Shown here one piece after another: positions 1 through 8,725 of a stretch of 38,056 nucleotides of DNA. Under the pieces are notes generated by a model. It made no database searches and was not told the DNA's origin. It worked only from the letters and a program-made list of their open reading frames with translations. This stretch comes from CAYJLC01 sp964370735 (lineage in GTDB: Bacteria; Bacillota; Clostridia; Oscillospirales; Butyricicoccaceae): NCBI GenBank assembly GCA_964370735.1, contig CAYJLC010000018.1, positions 1 through 38,056 on the forward strand, given 5' to 3'. Position 1 is the stretch's first letter, and each line of letters begins with the position of its first letter. Made by a program: the position numbers and the translations under genes.

Positions 1-2745
1 GTAAATATTCGTGCGATAGACCCTGCGACAGGTGCTCTTTTAGCATCGAATACAAGCACTGAAATGTCAGGAACATTATCTCTTGATAATAAAGTCAATG
101 GTACAAGCTCGACTATTACGCTTTCTGTTGAAGTTTTAGGTATGGAGTATCAAGTAGCATCTACTCCGCTTGTTAGAATTCAAGAAACAGGTGAAACTGC
201 TGATACTAAATTAATAGACCTTATGGGTGACTGGAATTTCAGCGCTTATAAAGAGTGGGCTAACAAAGATGCAGTAGCAATGGATACAATCGAAGGATTT
301 AACGCATCAGATTGGTCAACTTGGGACACTGTTGTTCCTGGGCTTGCTTGGTGGACTGCTGATTTCCACGAAGATTTAGGAAATAATGCAAACTGGTCAG
401 GATATGCTTGGTATGCAAGAGAATTCGAAGTACCAGCAGGATACCAAACAGAAGGTGAATTACTTCTAGCTTTAGGTAAATTCGACGAAGCTGACGAAGT
501 TTATATCAACGGTGTTAGAGTAGGTGCAACAGGTATTGCCGAAGCTGGTGGTGCTTATGATGGTTCAAATCCTTGGGATAAAGATAGATTATACACATTT
601 GATGCGTCTATTTTAAACGAAGGCACAAACGAAATCGCGATTAGAATGTGTAACTCTAGTGGCGGTGGAGGCTGGTATTCAGGCCCAGTTGGAATATTTA
701 CTCAAGCTGCATATAACAAACAAGTAGGTTTACCATCTGTGTACGCACCAGAAACAGAAACTAACGAAATATTAGAAGTAGTTTCTGAGCAAAATGCTGA
801 TATCGAAACAAAAGATTTCGCATCTTATGCAAAAACAATAGCACCAGAGTTTTGGAACGATGGCTATGATAAAGGCAGAACTATTGACAAAATGGAAGAT
901 TTAGTCGATGGTGCTTTAACGGTTTCAGTGGTTGACGAAAATGCAAATGTATTCCTTGTTGGTAGCGAATATTTATATCAAGCAACTAGAAAAGTGACTG
1001 TCGACGGTGTAACATCGGAGATAGCTGTTTCAGATATTTATAAAGTAATCGATGGCGAGTGGCAATTATACGGAAATCAATCGAGATTTTTCATGGACAC
1101 ATACACATCAAGCTATGCTGCTAGTGCTTCAGGTTCAGAAGACGCAACAAGAGATATGACGTATAGAGTTTATCTTCCAGAAGGCTATTTTGAAAGCGAC
1201 GAGCGTTATCCTGTGGTTTATATGTTCCACCAATTAAATAGTACAAGTAAATCTTATGAAATCGATGGTTTACATGAATTATTTGATGAAGGTATGGAAA
1301 GTGGTTCAATCGAAGATATGATTGTTGTATTCCCTGATAGCTCAAATAACAGTTTCTGGAGAGATGATTGGGAAAAAATGGTGACTGACGAATTAATGCC
1401 AGAAATCAATGACCTTTACAGAACAATTCCAGATGCGAGATTTACTGGTACTGCTGGTTGTTCTATGGGTGGATTTGGTGCATATAATGTTGGTCTAAAT
1501 AACCCAGAATTATTCTCTAGTGTGATTAGTTTCTATGGCGCGGTTACAAATGGTACTGAAGAAAATGGAAACTATATCGGAATTGTTGAAAATATTGAGT
1601 CACTACCAGTAGATTACTTATCATATTACGACCATTATTTCATCAGTGGTAACAGAGATATGTATGGTTTTGCAATGCCAGCTATTAATATTGACCAAGA
1701 TTTACGCTCTAAAGGTGTAGATGGAATGTTCTTAGTGGAAAATGGTGCACATGATAATCTATTCTATGTGCCACACGTTATAGAGGCGTATTCTTACATT
1801 AGTGATAATCTATATGAAACTCCAAGTGAAATTGTAGATACAGTTTCTGGTGGTGCACATTTAGAGGTTGTTGGTGATGGACTTATTGTAAGATACGGAA
1901 TTAGTGTGGAAGACAGCATTAAAAAATACTTTAATGTAATTCCAGATTCTGAATTTACAACTGATACTAACCCTGATTTAGTTATGCCTGTAACAGTAGA
2001 AATTTCTCAAAATGGCAAAGAAATCTACAAAGAAGATACTTTATATAATATTTTTGGTGAAGTTGATATCCAAGAAAATATGATAATTTCTCCGAATGAA
2101 GTTATTGAAGAGGGAACTTTAGATGTTAAAATCACAGCTTCTTTATTAGGTAAAAATACTGTAACAGCAGAAGTTACTGTGGATATTACGGAAAAAGATT
2201 TAGAATTCTTAAAACTTACTGATGTTAAAAATCATTGGGCGAGCGATGACATTAAATCAGTGTTTAATGATGGTTTATTTAATGGTATAAGTGAATCAGA
2301 ATTTGACCCTAATGGTACAATGACAAGGGCTATGGTTGCGACAGTTATTCATAGAATGGCTGACAGCCCGCAAGTTGAGCTTATGTACGGAAATTATTCT
2401 GATGTAGTACAAGGTTCTTGGTATGAAATGTCAGTAGCTTGGGCATCTAAAGAGGGTATTGTTACTGGTACTGGAATTGAAATGTTCAGCCCTAATGGAA
2501 GTGTAACTCGTGAACAACTTGTTACTATGCTTTGGAGATATGCTGGCGAACCAATGCTTGCAGATTATGAAGGTCTTTCGACTTATAGTGATGTAGCAGA
2601 GATTGATTTATATGCACAAAAAGCATTTGCATGGGCACATCAAAAAGGGATTATCACTGGTAAAACAGAAGATACACTAGACCCTAATGGATTTGCTACG
2701 CGTGCAGAAGTTGCAACAATGTTGGTTAGATTTATAAATAGCTAA
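1..2745 (+). CDS. SLH-anchored esterase with jelly-roll sugar-binding domain (5' truncated)
   Basis: The frame is open from base 1, so the true start and any signal peptide lie outside the window; the first ATG at 64 is internal. About 914 codons are visible. In order: a jelly-roll, galactose-binding-like domain (about 220-710; YINGVRVG-type strand, GWYSGPVGIF end) as found beside sialate O-acetylesterases and beta-galactosidases; an alpha/beta-hydrolase of the esterase D/feruloyl esterase type (about 1160-1810) with the nucleophile motif G-C-S-M-G-G (Ser codon 1462-1464), a candidate acid in SGNRD (Asp codon 1657) and a candidate catalytic His in NGAHDN (codon 1750); then three C-terminal SLH domains (about 2215-2355, 2392-2535, 2584-2742), each with an x-TRAxxxxxxxR-like end. 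Inference: an exported enzyme held on the cell wall by its SLH repeats, de-esterifying plant or host polysaccharide. The substrate cannot be told from sequence. Confidence 0.85.
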   Translation, partial: VNIRAIDPATGALLASNTSTEMSGTLSLDNKVNGTSSTITLSVEVLGMEYQVASTPLVRIQETGETADTKLIDLMGDWNFSAYKEWANKDAVAMDTIEGFNASDWSTWDTVVPGLAWWTADFHEDLGNNANWSGYAWYAREFEVPAGYQTEGELLLALGKFDEADEVYINGVRVGATGIAEAGGAYDGSNPWDKDRLYTFDASILNEGTNEIAIRMCNSSGGGGWYSGPVGIFTQAAYNKQVGLPSVYAPETETNEILEVVSEQNADIETKDFASYAKTIAPEFWNDGYDKGRTIDKMEDLVDGALTVSVVDENANVFLVGSEYLYQATRKVTVDGVTSEIAVSDIYKVIDGEWQLYGNQSRFFMDTYTSSYAASASGSEDATRDMTYRVYLPEGYFESDERYPVVYMFHQLNSTSKSYEIDGLHELFDEGMESGSIEDMIVVFPDSSNNSFWRDDWEKMVTDELMPEINDLYRTIPDARFTGTAGCSMGGFGAYNVGLNNPELFSSVISFYGAVTNGTEENGNYIGIVENIESLPVDYLSYYDHYFISGNRDMYGFAMPAINIDQDLRSKGVDGMFLVENGAHDNLFYVPHVIEAYSYISDNLYETPSEIVDTVSGGAHLEVVGDGLIVRYGISVEDSIKKYFNVIPDSEFTTDTNPDLVMPVTVEISQNGKEIYKEDTLYNIFGEVDIQENMIISPNEVIEEGTLDVKITASLLGKNTVTAEVTVDITEKDLEFLKLTDVKNHWASDDIKSVFNDGLFNGISESEFDPNGTMTRAMVATVIHRMADSPQVELMYGNYSDVVQGSWYEMSVAWASKEGIVTGTGIEMFSPNGSVTREQLVTMLWRYAGEPMLADYEGLSTYSDVAEIDLYAQKAFAWAHQKGIITGKTEDTLDPNGFATRAEVATMLVRFINS

Positions 2746-2748
2746 AAT

Positions 2749-2780
2749 AAAAGGGGCTGTCGTGAATGACAGTCCCTTTT
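2749..2780. terminator. Bidirectional intrinsic terminator
   Basis: A 13-bp stem (2749-2761 with 2768-2780, one G.T pair) has a 6-nt loop; its outer pairs are A4/T4, so either strand shows a hairpin followed by T residues. It lies between the convergent esterase (stop 2745) and phosphodiester glycosidase (stop 2794) genes and can serve both. Confidence 0.85.
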
Positions 2781-2793
2781 GTATGTTATAAAA

Positions 2794-5700
2794 TTAAGAA
2801 ATCGCGTAAATTAATTTCGAAACCTCGGCTCTTGTTATATTATGCAGTGGTTTTATTGTGTTATCGGTATAACCATCAATGATTTCAAGCGCATAAAGTT
2901 TTTCGAAATACTCATAAGACCAGCTAGGAATTAGCGAGTTATCGATGAAAGTTAATTCCTTTGTTTGAGGATTATCTTCTAAAATTCTACCTAAAACAGT
3001 GATAACTTCTGCTCGAGTAATCGTAGAATGAGGGTTGAAGAATAGGTCGTCTTTAATCGGTGTACCATTCATAATACCAGCATCAGAAACAGCTTTTATG
3101 TGAGGCAGTGCCCAATCTGGTATGCTGTTTTCATCGGTGAAATTGGTGTAAGATATTTCTTCGACTGGTGTTCCTTCTGGATTTTGTTCAGTATCAGAAG
3201 TTTCAGCTGGTACTTCGTCGGGGTTTTGCTCAGTTTCAGAAGTTTCCACTGGTGTTTCTTCTGGGTTTTGTTCAGTTTCAGAAGTTTCCACTGGTGTTTC
3301 TTCTGGATTTTGTTCAGTATCAGCAGTTTCAGATGGTATTTCTTCTGGGTTTTCTTCGGTATCAGCAGGGACATCAGCAGGAATGCTTTCAAGCGGTAAT
3401 TCAAGAAGTCTTGCGATTACAACGGCAAATTCAGCACGCGTCATATTTCTATTTGGGTTGAAATAATATACTTCTTCGATAGTTTCACCATTTGCGATTT
3501 CTTTCATTTCGCCAGTGACAATGCCTTGTTGGTCAGCGTAATTTATATATGGTTTTGCCCAATGGTCGGCAATATCAACAAATTTTTGAATTTCATTTTC
3601 CATCGTAAATAAGTCATAAGACGAAATAGTTTCGTTGCCGAATTTATCGAAAGAAGAAATGGTCAATTTATTAATTCCACTAAGTAAATTCGTAGATTTT
3701 ATCGTAAGTTCACCAGTGAAATTATTATACGCAAAGGCAATTTCATCGCCATTTAGTGTTACGGAAATCAAGTCGCTATCAACAGAATATTGACCTTCTA
3801 AAATCGAAAGAGCGACATTTAATTCGGAAATTTCGCCAGAAATATCACTTAACATAGTTATTTCAGGTCCGATTTTATCATTTGCAGATGGTGTGAACTT
3901 CATATCATCAATGAAAATTGTGCCAGCAGAACTGTCTTTTACATGCATTCCAACGAATTTAGTGGCATTTTCAGGTATTTCAATAGCAAATTCATTAAAT
4001 TCATCAGTGATTTCGACTAAAACTTCGATGTTCTCACCGTTTTCATCAGAGAAAATTAAATAAAACTCACTAGCATCGCCCTTTGCGTGCAGATTTATGT
4101 ATTGTTGATGTTGGTTTAAGACATATTCTTGAGATGGAACGATTAGTGCTTCGGCAGAATAGTCGATTTTAAGGCTGTTTTCACCATTAATCACATCAGT
4201 TTGGTCGAATGTCATTTCAGCAAAATCTGATGTGAAAATTTCGCTTTCATCAAATAAAATCGTGTGAGAAGGTTCTTCTACAAGACCGACTTCTATTGGA
4301 AATTCTTTAGAAACATTGCCATAAGAAACGATTAATGAGCCTTCTGATATTGTATCTGCTGCTGTGAAGACACCATTTTCATTGATAGTGCCAACATCGC
4401 CAACTACTTCATAGGTATAAGAATTCGGTGCAGATTTTACAGCTAAAGTTTTATATGTAGAAGAAACATTGATTGCAAAATTAGAACCTTTTTCGATATA
4501 AATAGTGCTAACAGGAGTAGTTTGTCCACTTAAAGTTACCGAAAAATCGTCGATTTGTTCCAAAACAGTGACAGTTTCAGAGGTAGTAATATCATCTATA
4601 TTTGCATTAATCGTTGCAATACCAAATTCCGTAGCTGTAAAGATTTGTTCTTCAAATGTTCCACTTTCAGACGATAACTCAACATTTTCTACCGTAACTG
4701 GGTAGTAATTTTCGTCTATTCCTTTTACATCAATAGCAATTTGAGCATTTTTAAGCATTAATTCGCTTTCGGTGTAAATTTGCAATTTGTCAAGCGTACC
4801 TGTCGGGCTTTCTTGGCTTACAAACATAAGGTAGTTTGCATTTTGGCGTAATGAGCCACCTGACGCGATATTCGTAACAGAAGCATCTGCATAACCTGGG
4901 AAATTTGCAATAACAGAGCTTGAGCCACCACCATCTAGGTTAACAGCGTCGACGCAACCTAATGCAAGCAATTCTTCGGCAACATCAACTAGCGACATTC
5001 CTTCGCTCACACCAGTTTGTCTGCCATCTACTTGATACAAAACGACAGTTCCGTCGGCTTTAACACCAACCGCAGAACGAGGCTCGTTTACCGTAGATAA
5101 TCCAGATGGGATGACACCATCAGCGATTAAAACTTCGTTTGCACCAATTGCATAATCTACTTCTGCCCATTCAGTATTTGCGACAGTAGTACGAATATAA
5201 ACTTCTTCGCCAATAGTTAAATTAGGCATTTTATCAATTATTTCTTCTCGAACCGTATACACGAATTGATTTTCTTTAAGCTCTGTCGGCGTATTTGTTT
5301 CTAAAATATCGACAACTTTTAGCTTTATTTCGCAAGTAGGGGTAAGTGGAGTGTCGTCTAGTCTTTCTAAAATAACGTCAGTGCCATTCATTGTGCTAAC
5401 TGTGTTGCTGTTAAAATTGCTGTCTAAAAGATATGAACCAGAAGTAGTTCTCACTTTATTATAATAATTAATAGGAACATCGCCATAAGAAAAATAAAGG
5501 TGCATTTTGATTTGTGGCTCGCCGATAACAGCAGTGCCGTCTGCTTTAAATCCGATTGCTGATTGCCATGAGTCAGAAGAAATCATTTCACCATTATTTA
5601 TAACAAGTCCTGCTGGAACTCCGTTTGACAAGGTGTAAAAATCTCCATTAATTCCACCTACAACGTGGTAACCTTGGGCTTCAAGGTAGTTTTCAGCATC

Positions 5701-5946
5701 AGTAATAGTCATTTTTGAATTATAAAGCTGGTCTTTATATACAATTATTGGAGTTACAGATTGGTTTGGCATATATGTAATAATATTTGCTTTTTTAGGG
5801 GAATTTTCGTCAAATCCTACAACTTGAGTTATATCAAGTCCTTCGCCGAGAGGGAAATCGTTGCTGTAAGTGGGGATTAAAAGTGCTTGGGCTGTTACGT
5901 TAAAAATAAACGCAGACGCCATCACACTTGTGATAATTTTTTTCAT
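2794..5946 (-). CDS. Secreted phosphodiester glycosidase (NAGPA domain) with C-terminal SLH repeats
   Basis: A 1050-residue exported protein. It has a signal peptide (MKKIITSVMASAFIFNVTAQA) and a phosphodiester glycosidase/NAGPA-type domain (about residues 50-380) with the family's GGINGDFY, RSAVGVKADG and NLDGGGSSS motifs. Middle beta-rich regions resemble Ig-like and carbohydrate-binding modules. The C-terminus has three SLH domains; the first (near residue 786) is separated from the other two by an acidic spacer of five 14-residue repeats (TEQNPEETPVETSE type). Known for the family: hydrolysis of sugar-phosphate diesters, as in human uncovering enzyme. Inference: it acts on wall or capsule phosphodiesters at the surface. 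GGAG precedes the ATG by a few bases. It lies 13 nt downstream of the aroE-aroK gene on the same strand, so they are probably co-transcribed despite unrelated roles. Confidence 0.85.
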   Translation of the reverse strand: MKKIITSVMASAFIFNVTAQALLIPTYSNDFPLGEGLDITQVVGFDENSPKKANIITYMPNQSVTPIIVYKDQLYNSKMTITDAENYLEAQGYHVVGGINGDFYTLSNGVPAGLVINNGEMISSDSWQSAIGFKADGTAVIGEPQIKMHLYFSYGDVPINYYNKVRTTSGSYLLDSNFNSNTVSTMNGTDVILERLDDTPLTPTCEIKLKVVDILETNTPTELKENQFVYTVREEIIDKMPNLTIGEEVYIRTTVANTEWAEVDYAIGANEVLIADGVIPSGLSTVNEPRSAVGVKADGTVVLYQVDGRQTGVSEGMSLVDVAEELLALGCVDAVNLDGGGSSSVIANFPGYADASVTNIASGGSLRQNANYLMFVSQESPTGTLDKLQIYTESELMLKNAQIAIDVKGIDENYYPVTVENVELSSESGTFEEQIFTATEFGIATINANIDDITTSETVTVLEQIDDFSVTLSGQTTPVSTIYIEKGSNFAINVSSTYKTLAVKSAPNSYTYEVVGDVGTINENGVFTAADTISEGSLIVSYGNVSKEFPIEVGLVEEPSHTILFDESEIFTSDFAEMTFDQTDVINGENSLKIDYSAEALIVPSQEYVLNQHQQYINLHAKGDASEFYLIFSDENGENIEVLVEITDEFNEFAIEIPENATKFVGMHVKDSSAGTIFIDDMKFTPSANDKIGPEITMLSDISGEISELNVALSILEGQYSVDSDLISVTLNGDEIAFAYNNFTGELTIKSTNLLSGINKLTISSFDKFGNETISSYDLFTMENEIQKFVDIADHWAKPYINYADQQGIVTGEMKEIANGETIEEVYYFNPNRNMTRAEFAVVIARLLELPLESIPADVPADTEENPEEIPSETADTEQNPEETPVETSETEQNPEETPVETSETEQNPDEVPAETSDTEQNPEGTPVEEISYTNFTDENSIPDWALPHIKAVSDAGIMNGTPIKDDLFFNPHSTITRAEVITVLGRILEDNPQTKELTFIDNSLIPSWSYEYFEKLYALEIIDGYTDNTIKPLHNITRAEVSKLIYAIS
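3162..3371 (-). repeat. Five tandem 42-bp units encoding a 14-residue acidic linker
   Basis: Five consecutive 42-bp units inside the phosphodiester glycosidase gene encode variants of D/E-T-E-Q-N-P-E-E-T-P-V-E-T-S. The two central units are nearly identical in DNA, which fits recent copy-number change by slippage. The segment separates SLH domain 1 from SLH domains 2 and 3. The open frames on both strands here are by-products of the repeat having no stop codons, not separate genes. Confidence 0.9.
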
Positions 5947-5959
5947 TAGAGCTCCTTTT

Positions 5960-7324
5960 TTAAATAGATTTTAAGATTTTTTGGCTAATATTCTTCGGAG
6001 TGTCGTTTTTTCTAATATGAATGTCACATACATTTTTATATGTAGGGTATCTTTTATCAAATAAAGCTTTTATGTCATTTGAGTTTGCGAGTGGGCGAGA
6101 TTTGTCGCCTAAAATTCTGCTAGATATGATTTTAAATGGGATATCAAGAAATACAACTATTGAATTTTGCTTCATATTTTTTGCATTTTCTTCATTTAAA
6201 ATGAAACCACCACCGACAGAAATGACAGAATTTTCAATATCTTTAAGCTTATAGGATAATTCTGTTTCGAGTTTTCTAAAATGACTTTCACCGAATTTTT
6301 CAAAAATTTCAGCGATTTTCATTCCTTGTTCTTCTTCGATTAATGCATCAGTATCAAGGATGTTCATATCCATAATGCGAGCAAGCTTTCTTGCGACAGT
6401 AGATTTTCCACAGCCCATAAAGCCAACTAAAACGATATTTTTATTTTTTAAACGCTTTTTATAAAGCGAAGTTTCAAGCATTTGATAGATATTAGTTGTT
6501 AAATTAGACTCAGATAAGTCGATATTGTTCCATATTTTTTCGGCATAAAGTGCTTGCGACATAAGCATATATAGTCCATTTCGAACTTTTATCCTCTTTC
6601 TCATGCCAAGTTTTAAAAATTTAGTGTAATAAGGGTTGTAAACAGCATCGAAAACATAGCTTGGCTTTCTAAAAGTAGGAATAGGGGATTTGCCTTCTAA
6701 ATTATTCATACCGACCGGTGTGGTATTAAAAATCATATCATAATTATCTTTGAAGTTTTTAAGCTCTTTTGTATGAATTAACGCGTTTGGATGATTTTTT
6801 AATACTTGCGACTTAAACTCGCTTGCTTTGTTTAAATCACGACCATAAATAGTAATGTCGCACAATTCATTTGCAAGTATTTCGGCAACAACATTTGCAG
6901 TGCCACCATAACCTAAAAGGGCAACTTTTTTGCTTGTTAATGTGATATTATCTAACTTTAAACAGTCTATAACACCTAAAATATCCGTATTATAACCATA
7001 AGCTTTGTTATTTTGTATTTTTATCGTGTTAAGGCTATTTAACTTTAAAACAGCATCATCACACTCTTCCATTAAAGGTATCATATCAGTTTTATAAGGA
7101 ATTGTAACATTTGCCCCTTTAAAATAGCGTTTTAGATGAGAAATAGCGCCGTCTAATTCATTTTCTTTTAGTTCGACATAAATATATTCAGCGTCTATAT
7201 TAAAATGTTCAAAAACCTTGTGGTGAATATCTCGAGAAACCGAGTGAGTAAGTTTGTTTCCAAATAAGACATAAGTAGGCTTTTTTGGAATATATTTTAA
7301 AAATTCGTCATAATTTAATAGCAA
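5960..7324 (-). CDS. aroE-aroK: Bifunctional shikimate dehydrogenase-shikimate kinase (AroE-AroK fusion)
   Basis: The 454 residues carry two consecutive shikimate-pathway enzymes. Residues 1-285 are AroE (3-dehydroshikimate to shikimate, NADPH): HSVS substrate motif, NVTIPYK with catalytic Lys78, NTD with Asp114, dinucleotide loop GYGGTA near 138-143, NTTPVGM at 200-206. Residues 294-454 are AroK (shikimate to shikimate 3-phosphate, ATP): Walker A GFMGCGKST at 301-309, shikimate-binding LDTD (324-327) and Arg350, SVGGG at 369-373, SRPL lid near 409-412. All key residues are present, so both halves should work. The start is TTG (7322-7324) with an ideal AGGAGGT at 7333-7339; no ATG fits better. 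Separate aroE and aroK genes are usual in bacteria. It is divergent from the aminotransferase gene. Confidence 0.93.
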   Translation of the reverse strand: MLLNYDEFLKYIPKKPTYVLFGNKLTHSVSRDIHHKVFEHFNIDAEYIYVELKENELDGAISHLKRYFKGANVTIPYKTDMIPLMEECDDAVLKLNSLNTIKIQNNKAYGYNTDILGVIDCLKLDNITLTSKKVALLGYGGTANVVAEILANELCDITIYGRDLNKASEFKSQVLKNHPNALIHTKELKNFKDNYDMIFNTTPVGMNNLEGKSPIPTFRKPSYVFDAVYNPYYTKFLKLGMRKRIKVRNGLYMLMSQALYAEKIWNNIDLSESNLTTNIYQMLETSLYKKRLKNKNIVLVGFMGCGKSTVARKLARIMDMNILDTDALIEEEQGMKIAEIFEKFGESHFRKLETELSYKLKDIENSVISVGGGFILNEENAKNMKQNSIVVFLDIPFKIISSRILGDKSRPLANSNDIKALFDKRYPTYKNVCDIHIRKNDTPKNISQKILKSI

Positions 7325-7354
7325 TTAAAAATACCTCCTAAATATACTTCTATA

Positions 7355-7363
7355 ATAATATCA
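7355..7363 (-). promoter_or_regulatory. Candidate extended -10 promoter for aroE-aroK
   Basis: On the minus strand TGATATTAT (TGn plus -10 TATTAT, 7355-7360) lies about 30 nt upstream of the TTG start. The -35 at 17-bp spacing is poor, so recognition would rest on the extended -10. Confidence 0.4.
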
Positions 7364-7391
7364 TAAATTTCAAGAAATTACTACAATATAC

Positions 7392-7420
7392 TTGAAATTT
7401 TTGCAAAATTATGTTTTAAT
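7392..7420 (+). promoter_or_regulatory. Sigma-A promoter for the aminotransferase-ispDF run
   Basis: TTGAAA (7392-7397), 17-bp spacer, TTTAAT (7415-7420) preceded by TG at 7412-7413 (extended -10). The predicted start near 7427 leaves about 25 nt of leader with AAAGGAGA ahead of the ATG at 7453. Confidence 0.65.
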
Positions 7421-7452
7421 AATAGTAATGATATTAAAGGAGAAAGTTAAAA

Positions 7453-8649
7453 ATGCCTAAAGAATTATCAAAACTTGCAATGCAAGTAAATCCGTCAACT
7501 ACTCTTGAGATTGACGCTTTATTTAAACAAATGAAAGCCGATGGAATTGACGTTGTTGGTTTCGGAGCAGGAGAGCCTGATTTTCCTACACCGAGAAATA
7601 TTAAAGATGCAGTTATAAACGCTTTAGAAAATAATTTTACGAAATACACGCCAGTAGCAGGTACTATTGACCTTAAAAAAGCTGTTGTTAGCCGTGCAAA
7701 AGCAGATTTAGGGCTTGATTATGAAATCGACCAAGTTGTTGCGACTTCTGGTGCAAAACATGTGATTTATACTGCTTTAATGTGTATTTTAGACGAAGGT
7801 GACGAAGTTATAATTCCTACTCCTTATTGGATTTCTTATTCAGAAATGGTAAAACAAGCGAGGGGTGTTTCTGTTTTTGTGCCTGCGACTGAAGAAGATA
7901 ATTTCAAAGTTACAGCTGAAAAAATTGAAAAAGCTATCACACCAAAAACCAAAGCAGTATTTCTAAATTCGCCATCTAATCCTACTGGTATGCTTTATAC
8001 AAAAGAAGAATTAGAGGCTATTGCAAGAGTGTGTGTTAAGCACGATATTTATGTAATTGCAGACGAAATTTACTATAAATTAGTATATGACAAGAAAGAA
8101 TTTGTAAGCTTTGCTTCTCTAGGCGAAGATGTAAAAGACATCACGATTTTAATTCATGGTGTTTCAAAAAGCTATTGTATGACTGGTTTTAGAATTGGTT
8201 ATGCTCTTTGTAATAAAAAACTTGCAAAAGTTATGACAAATTACCTTAGCCATTCGACTTCGAACGCGTGTTCATTATCGCAAGTTGGTGCGACAGAGGC
8301 ATTAAATGGCGACCAAACACAAATTGATGCTATGGTTGTAGAATTCGAAAAACGTCGTAATTATATTGTTGAGCGTATCAATAATATAGACGGTGTATCG
8401 TGCCTAAAACCAGAGGGCGCTTTCTATGTTCTTATGAATATGTCAAGCTTTGTCGGCAAAAAAATGTACGGAAAAGTTATCGAAAATGATAGTGATTTTG
8501 CAAAATTATTCCTTGAAAAAGGCTTAGTTGCGACTGTTCCTTGCGAAGGTTTCGGTGCGAAAAATCTTGTTCGCTGGTCGTATGCAACTTCGATGGAAGA
8601 AATCAAAAAAGGTATAGACAGACTAGAAGATTTTATTAAAAACGCGTAA
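7453..8649 (+). CDS. Class I/II PLP aminotransferase, aspartate aminotransferase type
   Basis: At 398 residues this is the usual length for fold-type I aspartate aminotransferases of the AspB branch. Motifs: GAGEPDFPTP (38-47), SPSNPTG (173-179) with the pyridoxal-ring region, ADEIY with Asp204 and Tyr207, PLP-Schiff-base Lys239 in HGVSKSYCMTGFRIGY, Arg247, and a C-terminal VRWSYATS with the substrate-carboxylate Arg. The likely reaction is aspartate plus 2-oxoglutarate to oxaloacetate plus glutamate, though aromatic or prephenate aminotransferases share these motifs. The ATG at 7453 follows AAAGGAGA. It is first in a plus-strand run; ispD begins 76 nt after its stop. A 17-bp piece of its 3' end is repeated just downstream (8697-8713). 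Confidence 0.9.
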   Translation: MPKELSKLAMQVNPSTTLEIDALFKQMKADGIDVVGFGAGEPDFPTPRNIKDAVINALENNFTKYTPVAGTIDLKKAVVSRAKADLGLDYEIDQVVATSGAKHVIYTALMCILDEGDEVIIPTPYWISYSEMVKQARGVSVFVPATEEDNFKVTAEKIEKAITPKTKAVFLNSPSNPTGMLYTKEELEAIARVCVKHDIYVIADEIYYKLVYDKKEFVSFASLGEDVKDITILIHGVSKSYCMTGFRIGYALCNKKLAKVMTNYLSHSTSNACSLSQVGATEALNGDQTQIDAMVVEFEKRRNYIVERINNIDGVSCLKPEGAFYVLMNMSSFVGKKMYGKVIENDSDFAKLFLEKGLVATVPCEGFGAKNLVRWSYATSMEEIKKGIDRLEDFIKNA

Positions 8650-8713
8650 ATTAAAAATAAGATTAACTACAAAATAAATGCGTCCACGTCAGGTGGGATT
8701 TTATTAAAAACGC
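8629..8713 (+). repeat. 17-bp direct repeat spanning the end of the aminotransferase gene
   Basis: GATTTTATTAAAAACGC occurs at 8629-8645 (encoding the last residues DFIKNA) and again exactly at 8697-8713, 68 bp later and just before the ispD RBS. The segment between (8646-8696) contains no gene and only a weak CCAC/GTGG hairpin. This fits either an insertion with target duplication or a partial tandem duplication whose middle has decayed. Confidence 0.75.
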
Positions 8714-8725
8714 TTAGGAGAATTT

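Noticed and set aside
3100..3461. Open frames on both strands over the 42-bp repeat region
   Set aside because: They are shadows of the repeat-coding part of the phosphodiester glycosidase; biased composition, no RBS, no recognisable domain.
8676..8706. Terminator or REP-like element before ispD
   Set aside because: The CCAC/GTGG stem is only 4-5 bp and shares no clear identity with the 20736 repeat.
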